A stretch of DNA of 64,000 nucleotides from contig JBANSL010000004.1 of NCBI GenBank assembly GCA_037127255.1, positions 5,828,001 through 5,892,000 on the forward strand, read 5' to 3'. This document shows, piece after piece, positions 33,005-43,533 of the stretch. The notes under the pieces are model-generated. The model worked only from the letters and a program-made list of their open reading frames with translations. It made no database searches and was not told where the DNA came from. The stretch's first letter is position 1, and the number at the start of each line of letters is the position of its first letter. The DNA comes from Persicaria tinctoria (Eukaryota; Streptophyta; Magnoliopsida; Caryophyllales; Polygonaceae). The position numbers and the translations under genes are program-made.

Positions 33005-33838
33005 CTGGTCAACGGCCGCCGCTGCTCCTCCATCGGTCGACAGTCGTCTCTCTCGATCCACTCCCCCCTTGTCGACGTCGTCCTATCCTCTCGCACCGAG
33101 CTCTCCAAATCTGCCCCCCCTCCGCTATCGACCTCTCTAGATCTAGCTCCTTCCCAAGCGCCACTGTTCTCCCCCCACGCTCCGGGCTATCCAGATCCGC
33201 CTTCGTCCTCTTCCACTTCATCGGGATCTCTAGATCCGGTGTCCCCATCGTCCTCCTTCTCCTCTCACTGGATTCTTCAGATCTGCTTCTTCCCACCCAC
33301 CCAACCACCATAGAAGGGTTCCAGATCTAATATGCTTTCTGATTTGATGAATTTATTTAATTGGATTGTTGAATTTGTGGAATGTTATGCTAACTTTGAG
33401 TTGATTTCAGAAATAGAATGTCATTTCTTTTTAAAATTTGGTAGATTTTCGTATATTTTCAAGTTAAATTTCTAAATTTCTCATTCCCGATATTATACCA
33501 AACAACATGCTTGAGTAATCACTTATTCCGAATTTTGATTCCGATTTCGATTACCATTCCCATTCCCATTCCGATTACCATATTTGTACCAAACGGGGCC
33601 TTAATGTTAAGAATGTTTTTTTTTTTGGTCATCTATGGTAAGAATGTTAATGTTGTTGATGTTTCCCAACTTTTTGGCATCGCGAACTATATTACTAGGA
33701 ATTGTCAATGTGGTGCAAAAGGAAGCAATTTATATGCAAAACGAATATCATGGGCCTAGGCATGATCGCTGCTCTCTCACTTACTTTTTTTTTTTGATAC
33801 AAGGAGAAAGTTTGGGAGTGGTCAACCTCGGTTGAACC
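32407..33838. repeat. 1.4 kb segment duplicated in front of both gypsy LTRs, copy 2
   Basis: Copy of 23238-24668, directly preceding the right LTR. As the 3' end of the element interior this position is natural; its presence before the left LTR is not. Confidence 0.95.
32637..33600. mobile_element. Harbinger-like MITE, copy in the right segment
   Basis: Same ends, TTA flanks and CT run as 23468-24431; differs at two bases. Confidence 0.88.
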
Positions 33839-36434
33839 TGAAATACCCCAAATTATTTTTGGGCTATTTCTTATTTTTATTTAATTAAATAAATCTATAT
33901 TATATTCAAACTATAGTATATATCTTGTGAATTTGGTCATTTAATAAATTCACATAAGATATATGGTATGAATTAGAATAATTGAATTATTCTAAAGAAA
34001 AATAATATATGATGGATTTAAATCCTCTAAATAACCTTATTATTTAATTTATGAAATTAAATTAAATAATATTCATCCCGCTAAAGTGGAGAAATCTATC
34101 CTCTATCTCCGTCTTTATCCGCTTCTTTTATTTATTTTCTTCAAAATCTATCTTCTACCCTTTATCTCTATCTTAATTTATTCTTAATCTCAAATGATTA
34201 AAAATCTGTATTTTTATCCGACTAGTTCAACCGTATAGATACACGTCTAATACTAGGGTTTCTCACAAATCCAAAACTCTCGCCCTCACCGTCTCTCATA
34301 TCACCGTCATCCATCCTCATTGCCTCCTAATTCACCCCGAGCCGCCCCGTCCTCCCCCTCTCTCCGATCGCTGTCCAATCTACCGCCGGACAACCACACT
34401 CGCCTCGACCGCTGCCTGGCCACTGTCCGAGCCGCCGAGCCACTGCAGAACGCCCGCCGAGCCGCCGAGCCGCTGCCTTGCCTGTCACCATTGCCGCCCG
34501 AGTTCTGGAATTTCCTGCGTCTCGGATTTCCGCCACCATCACCGCCGCTGCCCATCAACCACCACCGCGCCGATTGCCGCCGCCAAGCCTTGCCCGAGCC
34601 GCCGCCAATTGGAGCCTCGCCTTCGCCGCTTCCAATCGCTGCCTGCCGTGAGCCATCGCCGCCGAGGGAAGATCGTCTTCCTCTTCGTCTGTACGTGAAT
34701 GTCCGATTGAAGGAATTGGAATTTGATTTCTTTTACAAAAATCACAAGAACTCACCCTTGTTTTAGTCTATTCACGTTCTTGGCCCTAGCTTAATTATTT
34801 ATTAAGCTATGCGGCCAATATTTCTAAACTATTCGATTCTTGCCCGTTTCAGCGACACCAAGCAATCTCGAAGCACTCACGCCGGATCCCGCTCCCCGAG
34901 GAATTCATATTGGTATAGATTCTTAACTTTATAGAATTAATTCAATTTCAAATTGAGTTAAGTAAAGTTAATTTCATAAAATATCAATACTAATATTCCT
35001 TTTTTCGTTGGATTCGATAGGTGCTAAAATCTCGCCTGGTTGTCATCAGCTGATCATCGAAAGTCAAGGCAAGTGATTTCGTTCAAACGCCCTTTGCGTG
35101 TTTCGTGATTCTTTTGTTGTGCCTTTTAAAATTCTTCTGTGTCGAATGCGGCCCTGTGGCCAATTTCCTTGCCAATTTCGATAAATTGCATACCCGTCTG
35201 CTTGATGTAATTTATCTTTTTAATCATAAATTGGCATGAGTTAAATTAATGGGCAATCATTAAATGAATTATAGTATTATACATATTAAATATGAATTGT
35301 TTGTTTATAACTCGAGATAAGTAAAGGTTGCCCATTTTCTTCTTCCTAAAGTGCATGATACTCTACTTGTTCTTTCATGCAAACTAGTAGCATGTGATAG
35401 TAAGACCCTTTGAATTATCCATGCTTGTCCCTGTTTGATTTAATGTCGTTATTATGATCACCTAGTATAAACTGTTTATATATGATAAGATAGGCACCAT
35501 GTGATGCTTAGTTGTGATATGTTAAAATGCGCACCACGTGATGCGAGTGGCTTTATGCCTTTGGCAAGTTATGCAGTAGACTGACTTGCAGGTTGTGGTT
35601 CGTTAAGCCACCGCCTCAAAAGGTTTCATGAAACACCATCCCGGGATGCATTCTCTGCGGGATGGTAAAACAACGATCTGATGTAGGTCGTGGTCCTTGT
35701 TAAAGGCCCGACCGGTACCACGTAGTAATATTATTATTGTTATTATCATTGTGATTAGTGCGATTATGGTTATTATCGACTATTAAATAGGTGATCACTT
35801 CAGCTATTATACTCATCTGTCTCGGGTATAATTCCTTTTCTTATCTTATAATCGATCATTACGATCATCCGAGTCATGTGTGAATTTTTATCTTTTTATT
35901 CAGTTTCCACTTTAAATATTCGTGTCTTTCCCTTAACCTATGACATACCGTTTATGGTCACTGTAAGGTTAAAGTCTGAACATTTTCCCTATCATTTGCT
36001 AGTCTTAATTGTACTAACCATCCTATTTACTGGATGGCTGGTGTCCTTCGTACTCACGAAACACCAGACCATATTCCACAGGTCTAGTGCAAGCAGCAGA
36101 GCAGGAGAGAGTTGAAGAGCGGGCTATCATTTATGAACCTTTACACTACAAGTTTTTAACCTTTAAAGTTTCCGCAATACTACTTTGGTGTTAGCTATTT
36201 TGGAGTTATTTATACTTTATGGTTTTGGTATTTTTATGTTACTATGATCGGATATTTTAAACTATAATATTTATTTGACTTCCGCCTATTTTATTTTATT
36301 TGCTTAAATTATCATCTTGTTTATGGGAGCATGGTTGCATGTCCCTATAAGCCTCAGGTGAATTCAAAGACATTAAAGTCTGCGGATTCACTGGCGCTGT
36401 AGCGCTCCCTTGGGATTTAAAAGGGGGTGTTACA
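33839..36434 (+). repeat. gypsy right LTR
   Basis: 2,596 bp; matches the left LTR apart from G at 36429. Ends TGTTACA, the more canonical form. Confidence 0.85.
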
Positions 36435-36553
36435 GAACCACTGTCCAATGGCGTCTTTACGGACTAAATCCTCAATCTCAGCTGGACACCGCTCAACAGA
36501 GAAAGAGGAGGTCAGACCAGCATGCGTTAATCTGTCTGCGACTTGGTGAATAT
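36435..36553 (-). pseudogene. LINE RNase H C-terminal remnant
   Basis: The reverse-strand frame reads HIHQVADRLTHAGL, then ERCPAEIEDLVRKDAIGQW, close in pattern to the end of the RNase H domain of the LINE at 12169 (NRVADKVAHLG and DLIRKDALG). The gypsy right LTR abuts it, so the gypsy element may have inserted into an older LINE. The other half is not found at the left flank. Confidence 0.8.
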
Positions 36554-36559
36554 GAGCAT

Positions 36560-37738
36560 GCTGAATTGGTTGAATAACAATAAAGAATGATGTGATCTTA
36601 TGGAACGTATGATACGATGGAATTTACGATGTGTTACTTGTCCTATTGATTAATGTGTGCTTGAGTACTTGATAGTTAGATATAGACTTATGTATATTCC
36701 ACTTTGCACTTAGGTGATACTAAGTGATCGTGACGACTGTGTGATGGATTATTCTTTTGATGATCTGCTAGCCAGGTAAGTACCTCCGGGGCTTAGTCAG
36801 TAACCAAGACCTCCTGCCTGATGTGTCATATAGTATTTAGGTGTTGCACATGCATAAAAGCATGTCATGTAGTATCATGCTTAGGACTTGCACTTACGAA
36901 TTAGCATTCTTATTCTGTATGCGTTTGAATACAGAACGATCATTATCTGTGAGTCCTAGAGTTTTTGCTAGGGTCATAAGGCAGCCTAACTCCATCGGGT
37001 ATTGTCCTCCTTGAGTCATTTATACATATAATGAAATACGAGATCGATGAGCATGAACTACGATATGATGATGAGATTGATATGTCATAGCATCGAACTG
37101 GCCAGTCTCCACCCTATCTGGAAGTGGGGGGGGGGGGTAGAAGAGGGATATACCACTTGGTATTCTTTTTAAGGCCTTACTTAATATTCTGCATATATGA
37201 ATTCGAAGCATGATAGTGTGGTTAAGATTTCAGTATTGCATTAAGGCATCGTGTACTCTAGGTATAGGCGTATTATATGTCCTCAGCGCGGTCTTTAGGG
37301 CCCGCGGGCGTCTCTTGGCCTGACTTCGTGGTATAGTTTCAGGTACCCGTTCCACTGCTTGATTTTGTATTGTTATGATGGGGTCCATTCGTATGGCGTA
37401 GAGTGAGTGCTTGAACCCTGACTTCACCAGATTTATACTTTTGGGATTTCATACTACTGATGCTCTGTTTTGACCCGCCTCTGTCATGACACTCGTTGTA
37501 TTGTTTTCAGGACATATGTACTCTGCATGATAAACGGATTTTCCGCGTTGTAGACTTAGGACATGTACAAGGGTTACACTTGGGTCTCCAATTGACCTTC
37601 CGAATTTGGGTGCAAAATCCTAATTTAAACTAAAAATCTTCGGTTTTTAACCTTCAACCTGTACTCGGGGTGCAAGATCCCAACGAGGGGTTTCATCCAT
37701 CAAAACGTAACTCGGGAATCATAATCACGGGTCGTTAC
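36560..37738 (+). repeat. decayed gypsy LTR 3' part, copy A
   Basis: Sequence at 37080-37480 resembles 37780-38160 block by block (AGGTATA-GCGTATTATAT, GGTCTTTAGGG, GACTTCGTGG, GGTACCCG, TTTTGACCC). It ends in a CGTTACA-like LTR terminus at 37731-37738. Confidence 0.6.
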
Positions 37739-38407
37739 ACGATGAGCATGATTTGTATATATCTCTGTATGGTTCGGCATAGACCGAGTGCCCTACCTCG
37801 GAGTGGGTACGGGAAATACAAAGATATGGGGATATATCACTTGACATTCTTTGTGCGCCTTTACTGTATTTCTGCACTTATATGATATTCTGATAAAGCA
37901 TGTCTTGCGTGTTTAAATTCCGTACTGCATTGTAGCATCCTTTATTCTAGGTATATGCGTATTATATATCCTCATTGAGGTCTTTAGGGTCCGCATGCGT
38001 CTCTAGACCGGACTTCGTGGATAGACTTTGGTACCCGCTCTTTTGCTGCTCTGTGCTTCTATGGCGAGGGATCCTCCTGAGCGAAAGCGAAGAACCGAAC
38101 CGACCCACTAATTTGGCTTAAATATTATTTGATTATGATTTTGGTTTTGACCCGGCTCCGCCATGGCGAGTTGTAGTTTACTTTCACTTTTCGTCCCATT
38201 TTCCTTAAACGAATTTTCGCAACTTGGACCTTAAGACACGTTAAAGGTACCCAACGACCCTACGATTGTTTTGGGGTTTGAAATCCCCCCGCTTTAAATA
38301 ATGTTTAAGACGTTTGAAACCTCAACCCGTGCCTGGATTGCAATATCCCACGGAAGGTATCTGACCTTCAAAACGTAACCTGCGTATTTATATTCGGACC
38401 GTTACAA
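37739..38407 (+). repeat. decayed gypsy LTR 3' part, copy B
   Basis: Second diverged copy, ending CCGTTACA near 38406. The AAAACGTAAC block before the end is shared with copy A. The tandem arrangement suggests two old related LTR ends. Confidence 0.6.
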
Positions 38408-39335
38408 TTTGTTCAAACCAAGATAAAATTAATCGATAGGAAGTCCTGTAACTAGAAGAATATTCGATGATCAACTGAACCAACAAACATTGAGAATTCA
38501 GGTGAAACCTTCGCCTGAGGAGTACGGTCGGACCAAGGTTTACACATCAAAATCATTGTTTTATTACTTGTTCTTACTTTTACATATTAAATCACACTTT
38601 TGTTACTTGTTAGCACTCAAAACACATTGTAAAAAAGTAGTTTTTTTTAGGATTCGACCTCATACTTGCTGGTTATACTAGATAGTGAGTTTGGAATTTC
38701 TTTTGATAGAAACCAACGATTTTCTTCCTGTTACTAGTCCTACTTAGGCGCCGCCTAGCCAAACAATTATTCAGTTTCTTTATATAGGCAGGTGATTAGT
38801 CAAATTATGAGTTTTTTTATCCCATAAGTTGAGATGTATTTGCTTTTGAAGAATGCGCTGGGCGAATTGCTCTCGTGCCTTCTATTCCCCGTCTCGATAA
38901 GCTGGCCACACCACGGCCACCACACCCGTCTCGATAAGCTGGCCACACCACGGCCACCACACCCGCAACCTCAACTTGGCACCGGCCGCTTCCTTTCAGG
39001 GGTGAATTTGAGTCCTCGTACACTAAATGTGGCCTAATCCCCTTTGTTTCAATCATCCCTTGCCTCGTTGGATATTTGTCGTCCAGGGTCTATCCCCCCC
39101 CCCCCCCCCCCCCACCCCCCCGCCCACCCCCCCGCAACACCCCACCATTTTGTCAAATTGAGTTGGGGCTTCTCGGCCTGGTGGTCCTGTTGCCAAGCTT
39201 GTCGGCTTGCTGGTAATTTGGTGGTGGATATGGTCTTTCCGCCTTGCATGGAAAGGTATGGAAAAATTTTGATAATGATTTGTGATACTTTACAATAACA
39301 TATATATTGATCCAAACAAACTCAATTCAAATTCT
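38408..39335. other. intergenic sequence with small repeats, no gene
   Basis: Contains an exact 37 bp tandem duplication (38888-38924, 38925-38961) and a 20-base C run (39094-39113) followed by more C-rich sequence. No gene seen. Confidence 0.7.
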
Positions 39336-39349
39336 GTTAAACTAAACTT

Positions 39350-39498
39350 TTTTTTTTGATAATGTAAGCATTCGAGGGTCAGAAATGTCTAACTCCTCAA
39401 GTGGCTGGCAAGTCGACAGACGGTGAACCGTCACACATACAACAAACTAAATAACACAAATTAACATAGATGGAAGAAAAACCCAATGAACCCATAAA
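39350..39498 (-). mobile_element. R1 family retroposon, 149 bp 5'-truncated copy
   Basis: A T-run at the low-coordinate end (poly(A) on the reverse strand) is followed by ATTCGAGGGTCAG, CTCAAGTGG and GTCGACAGACGGTGAACCGTC. It is flanked by a 14 bp duplication GTTAAACTAAACTT at 39336-39349 and 39499-39512. Confidence 0.88.
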
Positions 39499-39657
39499 GT
39501 TAAACTAAACTTGTGTTAAACTTGTATAAAAGTATATGTGAGATTAACCGATATATTCTCAAACAATTAGATTAAACAGAACATAAAAACTGAATATTTT
39601 TAAGGTTGTATAAAATAATGGGGATTTAATTTTGTTCACTAACTTAAAGTCAAGAGG

Positions 39658-39661
<4 letters not shown>

Positions 39662-39722
<61 letters not shown>

Positions 39723-39725
39723 ATA
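39662..39725. repeat. TA dinucleotide microsatellite
   Basis: About 30 TA units with one interruption. It borders the Mutator transposase fragment. Confidence 0.9.
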
Positions 39726-39763
39726 AGTATATAACTGATCAAAATTTTAATTTTAAATGAAAT

Positions 39764-40405
39764 TCAAAGACCCATGACGTATGAGAATTTTTTCCACAAC
39801 TCTAGTGAATCCTTATAAGCAAATGATAGGTCTTGCAAAGACTCATCGGGACGAAGCCTGTGACTAAAAGTGAATTTTCGATACGCGAGCATATTGTGGA
39901 GATGTTGCATTGGGGTCATATTTTGCATCTCATTCTTCTTGATTCTTGCCCTTGCATTATAAATTTGTTGTCTCGTGCTCAAATTCTCATTGAAAATATT
40001 TTTCAATGTCGCAAGAAGGGGAATTGACTTTACCTCTCCAAATGTCAAATCTTTCACTAGTTGTATATCTTCGTTCGTCAATCGTCCCACCATCTGATGA
40101 CCTTGCAGTCTAGGAGGCAGTTTATGGTTATGCATACCATACTCCACTTTCAGTCGCCATACATTTCTTTCGGCTTCCCAACCATACAACAAAAATGGAC
40201 AATTGTTTTTTTTAGACCTTCTATCCAGCGGGACTATTACTGGTATATCAACACCTCTAATTTTCTTCTTACGACTTCTATTTTCTCCATATTTTTCACA
40301 TCCAAAATATACTGAGCCGTATCGAGTTGCCGGGCTATTCCAAGATTTTACAATTGTGAGAACAAAGTTGTTCACAAAAGCAATCTGTCGAGCCCATTCT
40401 AACAT
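39764..40405 (-). pseudogene. FAR1/MULE-type transposase N-terminal fragment
   Basis: 213-codon frame with no internal stop: a FAR1-type DNA-binding region (RYGSVYFGCEKYG, CPFLLYGWEAERNVWRLKV, HNHKLPPRLQGH) then TNEDIQLVKDL, KNIFNE and RQQIYNARARIKKNE. This is the N-terminal architecture of Mutator-like transposases and of their domesticated FHY3/FAR1 relatives. The catalytic MULE domain is missing: the sequence ends close to a TA run at 39662-39725. The reverse-strand upstream side is decayed. More likely a transposon remnant than a FAR1-related gene. Confidence 0.85.
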
Positions 40406-40734
40406 CGATTTTCTATCCCTCTAGTAATAATTATTCGCAAAACAAGGCAAATAATCAAATCCAATAATGTTCATTCTATCAAACTGAAAACAATTGAAAT
40501 AGTGTTGAAAATAATCAAATTTCACGAATTGAATCAATATTATCATTAAATTATACTATAAAAGTTCATAAATACCTGAATATTATTGTTGACTCCTTCG
40601 TTACCATTGGATGCGTGGTTTGAAATTCTTCTATGGAGTTCGGCGCAACTAGGGAAAAATATCGGTTATCGAGCATATTCGTCATATTAATACCCTTTTT
40701 TGACCGTAAAAACATAAAAATAAAAGCATACCCT

Positions 40735-41040
40735 TCTGTTTTCTAAACACGGAAGACAAACAACTATTTTGAACTCCCGTATTTAAAAAACGGAAAGCAA
40801 AAAGTAGATTTGTCCTTTTGTTTTTTAAAAACGGAAGGCAAAAAGTAGATTTGTCCTTTCAGTTTTTAAAAACGGAAGGCAAAAAGTAGTTTTGTTCTCT
40901 CGTGTTTTAAAACGGAAGGCATAAAGTTCATTTGACCTTCCGTTTTTTAAACACGAAAGTTATGTATTATATTTTCCAAAAAAAAAAAACAAATAATTAA
41001 TACTGTATAGCACAACTTCCGTTTTTAAAACACGGAAGTG
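40735..41040. repeat. tandem palindromic repeat (CCGTTTTTTAAAAACGG)
   Basis: Five or six units of about 40-47 bp, each with a near-palindrome of TTCCGTTTT/AAAACGGAA followed by GGCAAAAAGTAGATTTGTCC. It may be the subterminal repeat region of the Mutator-like element that supplied the transposase fragment to its left. Confidence 0.8.
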
Positions 41041-41807
41041 TATTTTCTTTTTGGGTGCCCCACCAATTTTTTTGTGATACGGTTAACAACACCCTAAATA
41101 AATACGGAGTAGTTTCTTTATGTGTGTGTATGATTTTTTTTAATGTTTTGGAAAATGCTTGAATAAAATCCCGAAAGGATTTGATCGAAATCTTGAAAGG
41201 GTTTGAACAAATCTTGAGAGGGCATTGAAAATAATAATATTATTATTAGCACTAATTATTTTCCCGAACATTTAGCATGATATCGGGAATTTTGTACACA
41301 CACATATATATATCTTCATTTGATGATTGATCTTCTCTTATAATGTCCATATTTCATGTCCTTTGACGTTTGGTCGTTGCTTCGATGTGGTTGTGATTAG
41401 TTCTAATAGAGCTAGGTTGCATTACAGGGCGTTTTGTTTGATCGAGTGGATCATGGTAGTGTTCGGGGTTCGACTATCTCTCATTTATATGAGGAAATTA
41501 AATGTCGGTGATCTGCACTTCCCTAGGTATCGTCCTTTTCGGTGATGGGTTATTGCTCTCCATTTTCTCGGCGTTGAGACGCCTTGCATTCTCCCGTGTT
41601 CTCGACATTCGTGGTTCGTTTTGAGTTTTCCTCGACTTCTTCGCTAACTGACAGAATTTACGAGGAGTTTGAGTTTTTTTGTTCATCTTTATTGATTTGT
41701 GTTTTTATTGTGTGTTATATATGTTGCCGATAATCTACATGTAGATTCGTCAGCCTTTTAAATTATTGTCTATGGTATTATTTTAAAACTTTACCTGATA
41801 AAAAAAA
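41041..41807. other. intergenic; possible LINE 3' tail on the forward strand
   Basis: 41330-41807 ends TTTACCTGATAAAAAAAA, similar in style to the LINE and R1 tails (TAATCA plus A's) but on the forward strand. No coding domain or target-site duplication seen, so this is weak. Confidence 0.3.
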
Positions 41808-42284
41808 GGGGATTCATAAATACACCGCTAATTTTTACTGGAACCACCGCTAATCTCCGTAACTCCTTGTGGAGTTAATTCTGCACCCTGTTACGGAATA
41901 CTTTCGACATTGTGCTAAACAGCATTTACGCCGGCTTAACTCCGCAACTCTTTGCGGAGTTAAGTCGGCACCCGGTTGCGACTCTGTGTCCGATTCTCCT
42001 TCCAAGGAGCAAAAAAAAAAAAAAAATTATTACGCACCCTAATGCGTAACATCTTTGAGATTTTTTTATTTTTTATTTTTTTTTAACATATAGGTTAGGG
42101 AACTCCGCATCCTAATGCGGACCTCTCTCCGTAACGTCTTGTAGACCTTTTGTCGATGGGCTTTTAGGGCGTGTTTGGCACGATGTCTGAGGAGATCCGC
42201 AAGGAGTTGCGGAGCTCGGCCCGCAAGGGATTGCGGAGATTAGCGGTGGTTCCAGTAAAAATTAACGGTGTATTTAGAAAACCC
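41808..42284. mobile_element. 477 bp TIR element, Mutator-type MITE
   Basis: Long inverted repeats of about 50 bp: AAATACACCG, TAATTTTTACTGGAACCACC and GCTAATCTCCG at both ends with few mismatches. Flanks TAAAAAAAA and TAAAAATGA are similar over 9 bp but A-rich. The interior has TCCGCAACTC/GCGGAGTT words repeated in both directions. No coding capacity. Confidence 0.8.
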
Positions 42285-42464
42285 GTAAAAATGAAAAATG
42301 TGCATTTACTTGTGTGCAGTTGTGTACGTATATTTACAGTCTACACCTACCTTTTTGTGTGTGGGAAAGGATGTCCACGTTATATCAAAATTATTGCAAG
42401 ATACGGGATAAGATAATAAGAGGGCCTTCTTGCAGCTGGGTATTAAAGTCGGTTTCTATATATA

Positions 42465-43001
42465 CAGTGGCGAAGCCAGACAACAACATAGCCACGTAGA
42501 GGTGGACGAGATTTATGCTAAAAATTACGTAATAATGAAATTAGTTTTGCTAAACTTTAAATAAATATAATTGTGAAGGGTTATGTAAAAAAATTCAAAG
42601 ATTTATCCATATTATTAAAAGTGATCGAATAAAATTTATAATTAGTTAAAAAAAATTAAGGAAACCACTGATGAATGACTAAAATAGAATTTTAACAATA
42701 CTAATTGAAATTTATTATTCTCAATTTAAAAAGATATTTGAACTTATATATAAAAAAATAGTTAAAAATAAGTGAAGAAAATGTAAAAAGTGGGAATTGA
42801 ACTTGGGCTCTAGATAAAGAGGAATAAGTTTCTCATTTATACTTTACCAACTAGGCAAGGTAAAATCTATGATTTATTTTCACTTCTAAATTAATTTAGA
42901 CCTTTTTATTTTTTATTTTTTATATATTTAAACTTTTGTATTTTTTTCCGGGATTGGGGTGGGCTCGCGCTCATACGAGCCCACCCCTAAATCCGCAAGT
43001 G
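42465..43001. mobile_element. possible TIR element starting CAGTGGCGAAGCCAG
   Basis: The left end CAGTGGCGAAGCC and the right end (reverse strand CACTTGCGGATTTAGGGGTG) resemble the paired ends of common plant repeats, and both lie in TA-rich DNA. The inverted similarity is short. AT-rich interior, no gene. Confidence 0.4.
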
Positions 43002-43269
43002 TGTGTATATATATATATATATATTTATTTATTTATTTATTTATTTATTGATCGAATCCAAATGGAAGGCTATGATTAATCCTTGATTTTGTTTAATTAA
43101 ATCTGTTAGCCCCACTTGGTTTTCAATTCAAATCACACAGGGAGAGGCGTGTGCAGCACAAACAATTGAGGAAAAGTTAAAATCCTGATAAGGAGAATTT
43201 TGGGGGAGACCACGTTTTTTTATTTATTTAATTCTTCCAAATTTTATCCATTTCCTTCTATAAAAAAAC

Positions 43270-43400
43270 AGGGGGTTGTTATTTGCACGGTCATTTTTTC
43301 GAATTTTACACGCCGCGCACTCGCAATGCGCGGTCGCGCTTTTTTTTTTTTTAAATCCGCGTATGCGCACTGCGCGTACGCGGATATATTTATTCTTACC
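43270..43400. repeat. hairpin-rich terminal region, left
   Basis: TTGCACGGTCATTTTTT is followed by GCGCACTCGCAATGCGCGG and GCGTATGCGCACTGCGCG hairpins. Similar GCGCA/TGCGC hairpins and GTTTGCACGGTTA (reverse strand) occur at 51430-51560, suggesting the two ends of one large TIR element. Confidence 0.5.
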
Positions 43401-43533
43401 TCACCCGGATATATTTATTTTTACCTCAACTAGGGCCGTCTTTCGCCTCTAGTTGACACTTGTACAACGGGTCTAGCGTCTCATTCTCTTTTTACCTAGC
43501 CCGGGATCGAGAGTCGGACCGTTTGGCTTTTCC

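Larger units (their letters stand above)
24669..36434 (+). mobile_element. Ty3/gypsy retrotransposon, 11.8 kb, near-identical LTRs, defective interior
   Basis: LTRs at 24669-27264 and 33839-36434 start TGAAATACCCC and end TTACA, a near-inverted TG...CA arrangement (reverse complement of the end TGTAACACCCC). A primer site follows the left LTR. The interior carries protease, reverse transcriptase, RNase H and integrase remnants in Ty3/gypsy order, with many in-frame stops and frameshifts. The LTRs differ visibly at one base (27259 T, 36429 G). No target-site duplication is recognisable: the left flank is the duplicated 1.4 kb segment and the right flank is a LINE remnant. Confidence 0.85.

Noticed and set aside
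43009..43050. TA and TTTA runs as a scaffold or origin element
   Set aside because: Simple-sequence DNA common next to transposon ends here; no further signal.
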